Source: Mantis religiosa (lineage: Eukaryota; Arthropoda; Insecta; Mantodea; Mantidae). From it: 64,000 bases of DNA. The translations under genes were made by a program, and so were the position numbers. Every line of letters starts with the position of its first letter. Positions within the stretch are counted from its first letter, which is position 1. Below the pieces are notes generated by a model that searched no databases, was not told the origin of the DNA, and saw only the letters and a program-made list of their open reading frames with translations. Of this stretch, positions 10,600 to 22,453 are shown in pieces. Where the stretch lies: positions 124,001 to 188,000 of the forward strand of contig JAUKNK010000321.1 in the NCBI GenBank assembly GCA_030765055.1. Reading direction: 5' to 3'.

Positions 10600-10902
10600 T
10601 ACAGGTGCAATACATACAATTTCAAACTGTATTAGTACTGAATTTTTTAGAAGTTCCCTTATTTAATATAAACTGGTGTGGTCAGAGGAAGATTTTGTAA
10701 GCTAATTATTGTACCACACAATGTTTAGCTGTATACTTATATTCTTACATCATCCATTTTATGTATTATATGCTTGGAATATTTACCCCTTTCACTTCTC
10801 ACCAACGTGGCCCGGTTCATTTCAGTGGCTGCAGATAAGATGTCTGGGGGATGAAATGGGTACTCATATTACTCCTGTCAGCTCTATTATCATAGTCATT
10901 CT

Positions 10903-11169
10903 ATTATGTGTTTCAAATGCGTATGTGTTTGTCCTTGAGCGCTACTATGTGAGCAACCAATCAGAGTTCTGCTGTGTTGTCATATTACATTCCCGCTAAG
11001 TGGTGTGTGAGGAGTGCCAGCCTAACCAATCTGTATGAAATACTAATCGCGCTAAGACAAAATTTCAGATATTGCCAAAACTGATCCATGTGGAATGTAG
11101 AGAGTAAGATATCTAACATAACCAAGAAAACCTCATAGTTTTAGCTCAAATAGTTTTTCTAATACAAAT
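10903..11169 (+). repeat. dispersed repeat, copy 1 (partner at 31378-31650)
   Basis: About 265 bp that aligns along its length with 31378-31650, sharing for example TGTCCTTGAGCGCTACTA and GCTCAAATAGTTTT. Both end in AATACAAATAAA. No tRNA-like boxes seen. It may be a SINE or a LINE 3' end. Confidence 0.75.
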
Positions 11170-11594
11170 AAACCCCCAGGGGCCTACTTCGGTAGGTACT
11201 GGTTTGGTGCACCCGGGGTTCTGTGCCAACAGTCTCCCTCATGTGGACTCCTTTTCGTGGTTGAGGGAGACAGCCAACAGACACATCCACGTGTAGGCCA
11301 TGCGTGGAGACCCGTGTCTGTGGAAAGGTTTGTCCTGGTGGTTGAGGGATGCGTATCAGAGCTCGTACCAGTGTTCTTCTAAATTCGGGGAGGGTGCGCA
11401 TTTCTAATGCATTACTTTGGCTTCTGCTTCACCTAAACGGGAGGTTAGGGACTAACCCACCCCAAATCAATCGGCCAGGACTAGGTATTGTACCGAACTC
11501 CAGGGTGAGTGGGACGGCGAGTTCGCTATATCACCTGTGTAGCCCTGTCATCCCCCCTTGTTGGGCTCCGTGGTGGGTGGGGAGCACTGGGGGA
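11170..11594 (+). repeat. 5' region of a jockey-like LINE, copy 1
   Basis: GC-rich block beginning CCCCCAGGGGCCTACT that aligns with 20066-20497 and in both places leads directly into the ORF1-like sequence. It is therefore the 5' untranslated region of that LINE. Confidence 0.75.
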
Positions 11595-11937
11595 TGAAAC
11601 TTAGAACATTTAGTATGGTAAAATTCAACAATAACAATAATAATAAATTACTTAACAAAGGTGGAAAAGAAGTAGTCGAGTCTTGTGGTCCTCGCTACTT
11701 AGTTGTAACCAGAAATGAGGAAGGCAAGAACTTTCTGACATTGAACCTTTTCATTATCTTAAAGGGATTGGATAAAATTGCTGGTCCAGTCAAGCCCTGT
11801 ACTCACTCCAGAAACAGCACGCTCCTTGTGAAAGCGCACTCTGTTTCCCAGGCAGCAACTATCTTAAAAGCTATGTTATTGGGCAGCTATCCCGTCACAA
11901 TTGCAGTGCACAAGACACTGAACTCATCGCGCGGGAG
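11595..11937 (+). pseudogene. jockey-like LINE ORF1, N-terminal fragment
   Basis: Encodes a frame with ESCGPRYLVVTRNEEGK and SYPVTIAVHKTLNSSRG, matching the ORF1 copy at 20498-21150. ORF1 of this LINE type is a Gag-like RNA-binding protein. The match stops at 11937, where a hAT fragment is joined without a clear signal. A frame change is needed between GPVKPCTHSRNSTLLV and the preceding part of the other copy. Confidence 0.75.
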
Positions 11938-12492
11938 TTGTTGTTACTCTGCAATACATGTCAGACTAATGTGAACTCAAAACATCGATTTTTAATTAAT
12001 AAACATATTTCTATCACAAAACACCAAGCTGGCAAGAAAAGATACACTGGATTTCATCAAACTTTTATGACGCAACCCACAACAAGTAAATATGCTGAAT
12101 TCAACACTGATCTCTGCCATGCCCTCATCGGATCTGATATACCTCTTTGGAAAGTCAACAGTCCATCATTGCGACAGTTTCTACAGAAATATACTACTCA
12201 CAACTTTCCGGATCAGTCAAGGTTACGTAAAAATTATTGTGAAGTGGTGTATCAAGAATCTCTGGAGAAGATAAAAACGGAGATAGGTGAAAATTCCATC
12301 TGGGTATCAGTAGGTGAAACTACAGACGTAGAAGGACAATGTATCGGCAATGTTGTGATTGGTTCCATAAACAGTGAGACCTCTTCCAAACCTATATTGC
12401 TGTCATTTGAAGTAATGGAAAAAAATGCAATAACAAAACAGTTGCAAAATTATTTAACGATGCAATGGGTGTTCTGTGGCCTAGTGGTAGAT
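11938..12492 (+). pseudogene. hAT transposase 5' fragment
   Basis: Reads LLCNTCQTNVNSKHRFLIN, FNTDLCHALIGSDIPLWKV and VSVGETTDVEG, closely like the decayed hAT at 5675-7115. The D of VDETTD is G here. A one-base frame change lies near 12420 and similarity stops near CCTAGTGGTA at 12492. It begins abruptly inside the zinc-finger region and lacks the C-terminal half. Confidence 0.85.
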
Positions 12493-13380
12493 ATTTGTCA
12501 AAGATTTGGCCATAGGAGAGCTCCAAAGCGAGCAAACAGTTCTCCATTTTTTGTTTAGACCACCCTCCACCATTTCCAGAAACGCTTGGCCTCAAAAGTT
12601 TTGAAAAGCCAACGCGTGGGTGACGGACAATTTCCACCACATTTCATGGAGTTCGGGTCAAATGGAAAACGGCCCGAACATACATGGGATAGTGGACGGA
12701 AACTTGTTCGTCAAGGGGAATACCAACATTTTCCAGCGGTTCACGAAATATCACTATAAGGTGTTCAATATAGAAACACTGTGCTGCACAACTGAAATAG
12801 AATATCTAGTCACCACAAGTTCCTGTCACTGGCATCAAGTGGATACCGTGAGGTGCGCCAAATCGGAGGCGCTAGGAACTGCAAGATGGGTGAACAAAAA
12901 CCGCTTGGATTTTAATGTCTAATTCTTAAAAGGGTTTTCCAAGCGAGTCCAATTATAAATTACATTCCTAAATGAAAAAAGCCCATGCATTTGGCAAAGG
13001 ACCCGCTTATGGCGTACGATGTAAACCAGAGTGGAGGGCGCCTGGGGTAGTACATACGACCATTGTACGTAGGAAGCCCATACGTTCAACAAGGTAGAGG
13101 CTTAGTTAGCTTTTTGTGTAGTGTGTTCCGAATTGTTAAGCCCATCCTTCCATCCAGCGCAAAATCTTTGTGCAAGGAAGCTCTCACCATGGGTGCAAAC
13201 ATCTTGAGTGATATTGCAGCAAGATCTGCAGGCACCAAAGTCAGACATGTCGTCACCTGACAAGTCATGGAAGGCACACATATATTGGTATGTAAGTTGG
13301 AGCACGGAAAGTGAAAGAGAAAGAGACCTGCTCTAAAACACTTTAAAAAATTGATAGACATTTACATTTGCCATAAATTT
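12493..13380 (+). pseudogene. unidentified coding-like block, possibly virus- or Polinton-derived
   Basis: Two segments look protein-coding by composition. 12620-12922 reads DNFHHISWSSGQMENGPNI, then WHQVDTVRCAKSEALGTARW. 13063-13380, in another frame and crossed by stops, reads GRGLVSFLCSVFRIVKPIL, ending in a basic run (KRKRPALKHFKK). The second resembles the short basic proteins I associate with Polinton/Maverick-type or small DNA virus insertions, but that is a weak impression. Stops and frame changes show the block is decayed. I could not confirm any family. Confidence 0.3.
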
Positions 13381-13509
13381 AAATCCTCAGAATCTATCTG
13401 GTTTACATTGGACTGCTGTAACTCAAAATTCTGATTCTTTTGCATAGTATTCCGATTCGTATGGCCTTCCTCCTGTTATAAAATGCTTGAAAGAATTCAT
13501 TCAAGTGCA

Positions 13510-14510
13510 TTTCATCTTTAATAACCTCCAACATCAACCTGGGGTAACTCCACCGGAACCCGTACTCAGTTGGACGAAGAAGTGTACACTGCCTTCAACC
13601 GTAAGCAGCACGTGCTTGCTCTATTATCGGACATCACCAAAACTTTGACAATGTCTGGTATGAAGGTTTACTTTCCCCCCTCATCCACTGCAACACCCCT
13701 GCATACTTGACCCATCTCATGCACTCCTATCTGCTCAACAGATCCTTCCCTCTCTCCCATGATGGCATATTATCCTCACCTCGTCCTATTGGAGCTAATG
13801 TTCCTCAAGGGACCTACTCTCTTCCTTCTCTATATCAACACCCTACACTCTTTGCCACGCTGCTCGCTGTACCTTTTTGCAGACAACACAGCTGTAACCT
13901 CCACGTCAGCTAGATATAATATGGCTGCAAATAGAATCCAGCACTACGCCGACCTCCTCACCACCTGATTCAACGATGGCGCTTGAGCTTCCACCCTCAG
14001 AAGAGCCAAGCCATCACATTCTCCAGGAGGCAATTAGATGACCTACCACCTATTCGTCTATTTGGTGAGTCCATTGGCAATCTTATGTACGATAGCTAGG
14101 CGTTTTGCTTGATGTAAAACTGACATGGAAGGACATCACCTACACAGCCAACAAGGTCAGTAAACATATGGGTCTATTATACCCATTGTACAGGCGACGC
14201 TCAGTGAGGTCCATATTAAATAAATTGCTCGTTTATAAACAAGTGCTCCGACCAGCCATCACTTATGCCTATGCCATTTGGGGTGTAGCAGCTAAGACTT
14301 CCCTACACCGCCTTGAAGTCCTACAGTCTCGATTCCTCCGTATTGCCACGGATTCCCCATGGTAAATCCCTAACCTTGTAATCTGTCGTGACCTACACAT
14401 TCCTACCCAAAGAGACTACATCTACGCTCTCTCACTCCCATTCTACCAAAACTTCTCCTAACGCTTCAACTGCCTTATACGCAGTGTACAATATAGACCC
14501 CGGTGAAAAA
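13510..14510 (+). pseudogene. jockey-like LINE reverse transcriptase relic
   Basis: Several frames together trace an RT: THLMHSYLLNRSF and PRPIGANVPQGT, then FADNTAVTSTS (a changed FADD box), then LGVLLDVKLTWKD and LLYPLYRRRSVRSILNKLLV, YKQVLRPAITYAYAIWGVAA and LQSRFLRIATDSPW. The order is that of jockey-type LINEs. Frameshifts and stops are numerous and the second catalytic D reads N. No RNase H was seen. Confidence 0.85.
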
Positions 14511-15594
14511 TGCAAAAGACCGAGACTTGTTTTAGGCACATGAAAACACTGCAGTTTCAGTACACAACTTACAATCAATTAACTAGCTAAAAGGAAAAAA
14601 AGCTGCAAAACAAACCTCTACCGTTATTTTGCCTAACTCATAAAATATTCTACTGCCAGTAGAGGGCTTAAATCTAATTATGCTAGAGATTGAATGTCTG
14701 GCTTCCGGACTTTCACGTGTCAAATCGCAGGTGAGGTGTTTGATGGAGTTAGGCAGGGAACAGTCATCTCTCATCATACTGCTTCAGGACCTTACTAAAT
14801 CAGCTACCTAAACTTGCCGAACATCTCTGCAAAGGACAGTCCTAGAAATGCATCGAAGAACAGTTTCGCCTCAAATCCATTAATGGGCATCGCGCCAGGA
14901 TACAAAGCGAAAATTCGCACGTCATCATTTGTCGATGATATAAACTTTCTATTGTGCAATGCAAACATATGTCAACATCAACTGGCAAAATACGTTTTAG
15001 CCACATCAGATTTAAAGGCCTACGTTAACAAAGCCTCAGGCAGTACTAGTTTTGTACTTCCAACGGAAAACGCTTCATCTTTTGTACTTTATTATGTTAT
15101 ATGTGACTAAATAAATTACACGCTTGTATCTCATAAGAATAAATAAAAGAAAAAACCATGTATTGACTTGTTTTTATATATTTCCTTATTTCTTAATATA
15201 ATATAGGGAAAATCCCTTCCATCCTTAATTCCATACGGCAAATCAATAGAATAGACTTATTTATGTAGTCAAGGATCAACATGAAAATAACAAACTGCTA
15301 GTTACATCTTAACAAATTAGTAGATCTAGAAACCACTACAGGTGTATAGGGCTTTACTAAAATCGGAAAATTTGTCAAGTATTTACTGGAAAGTATTTTC
15401 TTATTTAACATGTTCACCTCCCTTTCATTTTAAGTCTAACAAATTTTTCCATAGCTAATACAAATCCACATACAAATTTTGATACACCTCTGTATGAAAT
15501 TACAAACTTGCTAATGGATTGCAAGATTTCGTACAAAATACCAAAGAGCAGATCATGATTATTATTGAAATAAAAAGTTAATATAGGAATCAAC
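14511..15594. other. non-coding stretch, nothing recognised
   Basis: AT-rich. An open frame at 14814-15110 has no recognisable family and is treated as chance. Confidence 0.5.
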
Positions 15595-16030
15595 CGAGCG
15601 GAATGGCATAGGCGGTTTCGTCAGTAGTCCACATTCTGGAGGACCGTGGCCGCCCTACCTGACCCATGGGATTTGTCGAGGGTTCTCCCGGGTCACCAGG
15701 CGAATGCTGTGGGCAGGTTAGTTACATCCGCCGAATTTCCTACTCCTGCATTTTATCTCCATTATCATTTCACATCTCTTTCCAGGTGTTCTCTTTCAGA
15801 GTAGAAATATCGGCAGGTGTCTGGGCAGTGCATGGCAGGATGATATGCTTAAAGTGAACCACTCTCCTTCGGTAAGTCGGTTGTTGGTCTGGGACCACTT
15901 ACGAATCACTCTAATGGGGGGATGTCCGTTGTCCTACCGGGGGAGGTTTCCATTTAAGTAAATCATAAGGACCCTGTCCGCTGCACTGTCATGGCTCCTT
16001 GGGATGGCCACCATCTATCTCCTCCCTCTC
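15595..16030 (+). repeat. SINE-like repeat family C, copy 1
   Basis: Aligns in order with 48530-49100: CTACCTGACCCATGGG, a GGTTTTCTC-like segment, TAGTTACATCC.CCGAATTTCC, ATCTCCATTATCATTTCACA and GGTGTCTGGGCAGTGCATG. The head resembles a degenerate tRNA-like promoter. Confidence 0.7.
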
Positions 16031-16127
16031 CAAAATTCCTATGCCAATTGGCGGCATAGACACAATAGAGCAAGATGGGTTGCAGTGCCAAATCCCGTAT
16101 GAAGTATACCCAATCCTAATTCTAATA

Positions 16128-16360
16128 TATAAGCTCGCTTTGATAGCGTAGATGGTAGCATGTCTGCCTCACGTTCAAGAAGTCCCGAGTTCGAATCTCG
16201 GTCAGGGTGAAATACCTGGTTAAGGTTTTTCCGGGGTCTTCCTTAACCTAAAATATGAATGTCAGGTAACTAAGCTCTATGGATCCTGGGCCCATTGGGC
16301 ATCATTTCTCTAATTCAATTTATCGTCCGATATCATTTAAAAAGTTAAAGGACTTAAATT
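16128..16360 (+). repeat. tRNA-derived SINE family B, copy 1
   Basis: Box A-like TAGCGTAGATGGTAGC and box B-like GAGTTCGAATCTC lie about 40 bp apart, as in a tRNA head. A body follows (GGTTAAGGTTTTTCCGGGG, CTATGGATCCTGGGCCCA). A more worn copy is at 52715-52915. Confidence 0.75.
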
Positions 16361-16639
16361 GCAAAAAGAAAAGTAATCCTAATATAGGAACCACGTTTTA
16401 AAATGGACTAAAAGGCATTAACTACTGTCACGCAATCCAATACATGTTTATGGGCCCAAGCAAATTTCTCCTATGGATAATAAGGTGTTGGAATTAGTTG
16501 AGAACGACACAGCCGTTCATATCATTTGCACTGTAATAAATTTGCTGTTCTTTTAGGAGTGCATCTAGAGCATGGTGTGGTTTTTACTTCGGTAAAATGT
16601 GTTGTGTTGCACCGATTTGACTTTCCTTATCTTAAAAGC

Positions 16640-17160
16640 TCGAGGGTATCTACCAGGGCAGATCCTCACAGCGTGACGGCTGACCGCCCCTCTGACGACC
16701 AGGGAGTTACCGAGCTGTCCCTAAAGGACGCACGGCACCTCCGTGAGGCTTTCCATAGGGCAAGACCTAGAGACTAACAAGCCCTCAATCTGGTCCTGTG
16801 GACTCAAGACGGGATGGAAGTGGATACGTCACTTACGCGGGCCAACCCTAAAATGGGAAGGCTACCGATTTGACCTCGGTGGGGCCGCCAGGTGATTTAG
16901 CACACCTTCAACTAGCTATGCTGGCTAGTAGGCGGGAATATTATGGCTTCCCTCAACCCCGTCCTGAGACGTACCCGATCTTCCACGGGTATCGGGAACC
17001 ACTGCCCCCTCGAGTCCAACCCAATCAGAACAACTCCCAATCAGGAGGGGCTTAAATGTTGGACCCGGGGTTCCTCTAGTGACGTCAGAGATACCACGAG
17101 TGCTAGGAGTCCACAGCACCCGCATCACGGCAGCTGAAGGGGAGTCTTCCTACGGGAGTC
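16640..17160. other. GC-rich stretch of unknown nature
   Basis: Noticeably richer in GC than its surroundings and without a family I recognise. Short open frames on both strands overlap. It could be an untranslated part of a mobile element. Confidence 0.35.
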
Positions 17161-18169
17161 TTCCCTTATCTTGTGCAAACTATTCTTAAAATGCTTGTTC
17201 CGATATGTCATTTTTACCTGGATACATATTTGCATGCATTAGTCTTTTGATAATCTTCAGGAGCAAAGTTATTGTAGGTATACGGAATGTTTTAAGCGAT
17301 TGTCAAATCTTGAAAGAACTGGGGGCTCTTTGATGGCTTTGAAATTCCGATACTTTTGTATCGCGACGATATGAAAAGCAAATAGCAACTCCCATTGGTG
17401 AAAATTAGAAGAATTGGATAAACCAAACAAAGGGCAAGAATATGTCTGAAAGGGTAATTCCACGAAATAATGCATTTCACAGAAGTTGGGTATTTTAATA
17501 AGCCTTATGTTTTGATCCAGTAAGATTTTGCGTATATATTACAGTTTACCAGTTATGCCAAAGGTTTCTAAGATAATTCCCTGAAAATGCAGGATATTCC
17601 TTTCATTTGTCATCACAAAATATGGAACAAATGGTATTTCAATCAAAATATTCAAAACAATATTTCATATAAAAGGTAGTCTAGGAGGCGAGAATCTTCT
17701 TGAAAGTCTTCGTGTCGAATCCTTTGTAGGTGCCGAAATTAAATTCCCAGTTTGGTATTTACCGACCTCACGATTTTAAATTATGCTACTCACAGATATG
17801 CATACACACGTGTGCAATTGGAAAGTGAAATGAAATGTTTAGTGTTTATTGTCCGCATAAAACTACATTCAGCACCGCAGGCGGTGACCGTGATGATCAC
17901 GACAAGAACTTTAGACACCGAACCTAATAAGTGCGCTACGCCGAGACCATAGAATGATGTTTGTTTACAAAGAACTGAGAGTGAGAGAAGGACGTCTGTA
18001 GAGCACGTTACACGTGATTCCGAACTTGGGTACGTAGTCTGTCGACGACAGAGGCTCTTGAATAAGCGCATATATATGATCAATATGAGAATGTCCCTAA
18101 GCTCATTAATTCTCTCTTTTGTGAACAGCTACACAGGCCTATTCAAATAACATTGATTAAATCTTAATT
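17161..18169. other. non-coding stretch, nothing recognised
   Basis: No coding family, repeat partner or RNA gene seen. Confidence 0.5.
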
Positions 18170-18480
18170 ATGGTCACTAATTTTATTCCAATGTACAGCT
18201 ACGCACATTCGTATATTCTCAAATTTATCTGACAAAATATTTTTGTTGATAGAATGTTCTCTCTAGATCGCATGATATTATTGGAGCATACTTGAAACAG
18301 TTTATATTTAAATCTGTGTTGTTATTTAAACAATTTCGCACTTCACACAGTTTCGAGTATGATGGATTGTTTCTAAGAACCCGTTGAAGCTTTTGTTCAA
18401 CACAATTACTATTAGTGTCATCAGCGACTTAGTTTATTTGTTCACAAACATTTTCTACGGCACACATTTCAATATTCGAA
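18170..18480 (-). pseudogene. hAT transposase C-terminal relic, second family
   Basis: On the minus strand the frame reads CFKYAPIISCDLERTFYQQK and, after a one-base shift, NILSDKFENIRMCVAVHWN. This is the hAT C-terminal dimerisation region and aligns with APITSCALERSFSQYKSLL of the hAT at 5675-7115, but is clearly diverged. Only about 100 codons remain. Confidence 0.65.
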
Positions 18481-20057
18481 GTCTCAACTCAAACCCTCCC
18501 TCGGAACGTGATTTTACATCTTTTTTTCGTGATCTAATTTTTTATTAATACACATTTATTTATTTTTGTACATTTGTTTTACATCCTGATCATTACATTT
18601 TTGGACAAAAACAAATGAGAGAACAAACTTGTTTGACAGTAAAACGAGACTGCTAGTGAGCCCGAACCCTGCCCCTTACGACTGTGCAAGCCACAAACAA
18701 CCACAAATAACATAAGAATGTAAACAAGCGGGTTCTCTCACTTGAGGAAGGAATACAGGAGAATGGGTGTAAAAGTATAAACAATCAGTTCCCTGATATA
18801 TTAAGTATTTATTTGTTGAACTTTACCCACATCATAAACATGTCATGCCTACTCAACTCCAAAGTTTTCTTTCTTTTTGTTTGTTTGGCTGTTACTTCCT
18901 TGGGAACCTTACTTGTACGTAATCCCAAAGGAAAATAAACTCTTCAAATGCTAACAAAAACTTAATGAAACTAAATATTGTAGATCACATCAAAATAAAC
19001 ACACTATATTCGTCTGCCCATATAAAGACTGAATAACCTAAAAAGAAATTACAAGATTAACACAACAGCTAGTATTCAAGAAAAATTAAATAACAAAGGG
19101 AATCTCGGCTATAGCAAATCAAACGGGGCAGACCTTATGGCGAATGTTATGGCGGGATGTAGTTAACAACAGGCATAAAAGCAAAAGTGGTAACTGCACT
19201 AAATAAAGATACAAATGGAAGTAACAAAACGTAATTCTATATAAATTGATATAAACTTCTATTAAACTCTGTATAAAAATTCTGCATAAAAATTCTGTTT
19301 GAAACACTACATAGAAATTCTATATAAAACTCTATTTAAAATATGATAAAACAATTCAATGTAAAATCTATCTCACTTTGTCACTGGAATTCTACACTTA
19401 AGACACCCAAGAACTTCATAAATACCTCTCCTCAAGTTAACTGGATCTTGCACCAGGCAGTTCAAATTTCAATATTCATATACCGTTACAATAAATATAC
19501 AAGCATGTGTGGCACCAGAACAGGAACAAGTATAAAAGTTAAATTCCCCTAAAAGATATTAAAGACGGAGGAAACCCTGATCCGGAAAACATGACAGATT
19601 AATTTACTATAATTCTGCCGTAAAACCTCTCAAGGAAGGCACAAAACTGTCGCAACTTACCCAGTCGACAAATAGCATAAAGCCCCAAGGTCCTGTGAGG
19701 CACCAGCCACAAACATTCTCTCTCTTTCACAGCTCACCGGCGATAACCACCCCACCAGGAACTCTCTTGGTCAACAACCACTCAATCACCACCGCCCGGC
19801 CAATCACAAACAGCAACGAGTCCCGGAAAAGGGAGCGCTCAGAAATGCACAGCGGAGCTGACCAGAGAGTACTGAAACTTGGTGACAAACAGGGAAAAGC
19901 TACAAGATCGCCGAGGACCACTCGGCGCACTAGAAGCACTAAATAACTACAGAAACATTTACCTTCATTCAAAAAGGAATTAATATACGTTATAAAACTT
20001 GGCATATTTTCTCTCACCAAGGAGCTTAGCATGTTCTGTTTTCAGATAACTCACATA
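18481..20057. other. AT-rich non-coding stretch with a degenerate short repeat
   Basis: No gene supported. Around 19230-19340 a motif like AATTCTATATAAA recurs irregularly. Short frames near 19695-19946 look like chance. Confidence 0.5.
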
Positions 20058-20065
20058 GTTAAACC

Positions 20066-20497
20066 CCCCAGGGGCCTACTGCAGTAGGTACAGGAATTGG
20101 CGATCCCGGGGTCGCGAGCCAACAGTCTCCCTCGTGTGGGCTCCTCCTCGTGGTTGAGGGAGACAGTCAACACGCCCACCCACGTGTAGACCGTGCGTGG
20201 AGACCCGTGACGGTGCAAAGGTTTATCCTGATGGTTGACGGATGCGTACCTGAGCTCGCACCAGTGTTCTTCTGAATTCGGGGAGGGTGCGCATTTCTGA
20301 TATACTACTTTGGTTTCTGCTTGGCCTAAACGGGAGGTCAGGGACCAGCCCACCTCTAATCAATCGGCCAGGACTAGGTTTTGTACCGAACTCCAGGGTG
20401 AGTGGGACGGCGAGCCCACTATATCCCGTGTGTAGCCCTGTCATTCCCGTGGGATGATCCCTTGTTGCACTCCGTGGTGGGTGGGGAGCACTGCGGA
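20066..20497 (+). repeat. 5' region of a jockey-like LINE, copy 2
   Basis: Aligns with 11170-11594 almost end to end and leads into ORF1 at 20498. Shared blocks include AACAGTCTCCCTC, CGGGGAGGGTGCGCATTTCT and AATCAATCGGCCAGGACTAG. Confidence 0.8.
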
Positions 20498-21150
20498 ATG
20501 AAATTTATTGCTGCTCTTTATAGCTACACCTTCACTTAAAAATACCAAAAATAGAAAGTCTAATGTAAAGGGAGTAGTTGAGTCTGTTGGTCCTCGCTAC
20601 TTATTGATCAGAAGAACTGAAAGAGGCCAAAAGTTCTGTACAGTAAACCCTTTCTCATCCAAAAGGGTTTGGATAGAATCGCTGGTCCTGTCAAAATATG
20701 CACAAGATCGCGCAACGGCACGCTCCTGGTGGAAGCACATTCCATTTCACAGGCCGCTGCTATCTGAAAGCCTAACATGTTGGGCAGTTATCCCGTGACC
20801 ATTAGCGCTCATAAGACCCTGAACTCTTCTCGTGGAGTGGTCACCAGCCATGCGTTGGACGGAATGTCCAACCAAGGCATTCAGGAGAACCTTAAAGAAC
20901 AAGGTGTTACCGCTGTCTACCGAGTTCAGCGCAGAGAGCGAGCGGAATTGGTGCCTACCCGTATCCTGTTCCTGACCTTTGATCGGATAGATCTCCCGTA
21001 GAGGATAAGGGCAGGGTATGAGAGTACTGAAGTTAGACTGTATATACCAAACCCTTTACGGTGTTATAAGTGTCAGCGGTTTGGTCACACGAGCGAACTC
21101 TGAAACGGTATGCCAACATGTGTGAACTGTTGCTTATCAGTGCACATTAG
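20498..21150 (+). pseudogene. jockey-like LINE ORF1
   Basis: Gag-like ORF1. Frames read VESVGPRYLLIRRTERGQKF, YPVTISAHKTLNSSRGVV, QENLKEQGVTAVYRVQRRER, ILFLTFDRIDLP, then STEVRLYIPNPLRCYKCQRF and a second half-knuckle PTCVNCCLSVH. The zinc knuckles (CYKCQRFGH...) are characteristic of jockey-type ORF1. A stop replaces the last cysteine region of the first knuckle, and two frame changes occur near 20670 and 20770. It ends at the junction with a PLE fragment near 21150, so ORF2 is missing. Confidence 0.85.
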
Positions 21151-21660
21151 GTTAAAAGAGCATTTTAGGAGCATCAGGAACAAAGAAATAGATAAATTGG
21201 CGGTAGCATACCATTTTTGGAAGGAGAATCATGATATAGAACGAGAAATCCACTTATTAAAAAGTGTCCAAGGTCCAGCTGCATTAACCACGAGGGAAAA
21301 AGTCTTCATAAAGAAATATGAAAGAAAATTGTTTAATTTCAACACTACCTTTGATGAAAACCCAAACTTCAAGTTCATCATGATACCGAGAGAGACGCGC
21401 TGTCACCTCCAATGAGTTCATCAAACCAACGTCCATTAGTCGACAACAGCTGATGATGTTAGGAAGATCCTAATGAAATGCATTCTAGGTAAATACCAGC
21501 AATAAATGGAGCATTGAGTATTAGTTTGACTCAAAATTATATTAATTTTGTGCTTCATTGTATCATAGTCCTTACACATTGCAATAATAAATACAGTTTG
21601 ATTCAGAGGAGGTGGCAGCTCTCGAAATAAGCACTGAAGATTAAACGAGTTCATCTTCTG
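21150..21660 (+). pseudogene. Penelope-like element (PLE) 3' fragment, GIY-YIG end
   Basis: Starts inside the GIY-YIG-like domain at IRLKEHFRSIRNKEIDK, followed by VAYHFWKENHDIEREIHL and KKYERKLFNFNTTFDENPNF. After a frame change it ends ADDVRKILMKCILGKY then TAA. The same C-terminus occurs in the PLEs at 53.4-54.2 kb (minus) and 61.5 kb. RT is absent. The hammerhead-like core at 21442-21490 lies in the last codons. Confidence 0.85.
21442..21500 (+). ncRNA. hammerhead-ribozyme-like motif at PLE end (a)
   Basis: CTGATGA at 21450-21456, stem II GTTAGGA/TCCTAAT with a 3-nt loop, GAAA at 21475-21478, then TGCATT giving a 2-bp stem III. This is the layout of minimal hammerheads known from PLEs. 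Stem I is short and partly mismatched. Confidence 0.65.
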
Positions 21661-21881
21661 TTGTTAGGGGAGGAAACATCAGACTTGATTGCGAGGGGCA
21701 CATGGTAACTTAGCAAGAAGTGCTTTAGCCTTGTCACCGTGTTGTTAAATTCGAGTGGATGAATAGTTCATTATATTAATTAGTATTTTTAAATGCATTT
21801 GTGTGAGTGTGTGCTTGATCTGTGATTGTGAAAACATTTCTCTTTATTTATTTTCATACTTTGTTCAAGAATATTTGACAA

Positions 21882-21996
21882 TGTCATTAATGGTGAGCAA
21901 ACTGAAAGATGAGGTGCTACATTCACAGATTGGTGAAGTGGTAAGCAATGAGTATAATTTTATGACAAAATATGCACAATGTGGTGTGGTCTGTAT
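21882..21996 (+). pseudogene. Tc1-like DDE transposase, N-terminal part (split by gypsy copy B)
   Basis: ATG at 21882 opens MSLMVSKLKDEVLHSQIGEV and runs into the gypsy insertion. Joining it across the gypsy element and one copy of the GTAT duplication gives YAQCGVVCIKIAGKSVAEAT in one frame, so this is the start of the transposase continued at 27676. The family is a DDE protein of the Tc1/mariner superfamily common in insects. Confidence 0.7.
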
Positions 21997-22440
21997 TGTG
22001 ACTTTGTGGGTTCGTGAAATGAAAAGTCCAATTTCACCACTCAAAAATGTTCTTTATTTCCACCGACTTACAGTTAAACACTTGCCAATTACATAAAATT
22101 ATGTAATGCACACAATTACGATTCACCAGTTCGTCCTTTACAATTGCACTCGTAATTACGTACGGTCTTCTCACTAGCACTGCGTCCTTACACCAAGAAC
22201 TGACTGACTGTCTCTCTGAAACCCTTTTTATAGGAATGTCACTGTTCTTCTAGAAGTCTCTGGTTTCCCGCAAATCACCCGAACGTTCCAGACCACAGAA
22301 GGGGAGAGAAACGTCGAGGGACAGGTGACACTTCCCTAACCACCTCTCAGTTAGTGACAGAGACTAATGGGAGGCGTGGCTCGGTGGCCTTTGGTTTCTT
22401 CACAGCTGTGGGCCTCATGCCTACCGCTAATTGGGTGACA
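21997..22440 (-). repeat. 3' LTR of gypsy copy B
   Basis: 444 bp, TGTGACTT to GGGTGACA on the + strand, next to the reversed polypurine tract at 22441-22453. It differs from the other LTR at only a few bases (for example ATTATG versus ATTACG). Confidence 0.95.
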
Positions 22441-22453
22441 CTGCTCCCTCCTC
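22441..22453 (-). other. polypurine tract of gypsy copy B
   Basis: Reverse of GAGGAGGGAGCAG, directly inside the 3' LTR; identical to that of copy A. Confidence 0.85.

Noticed and set aside
11170..11594. Host CpG-rich promoter
   Set aside because: The same block at 20066-20497 precedes the same LINE ORF1, so it belongs to the LINE.
19695..19946. Basic 83-codon frame
   Set aside because: No splice or family support; composition resembles the antisense frame beside it.
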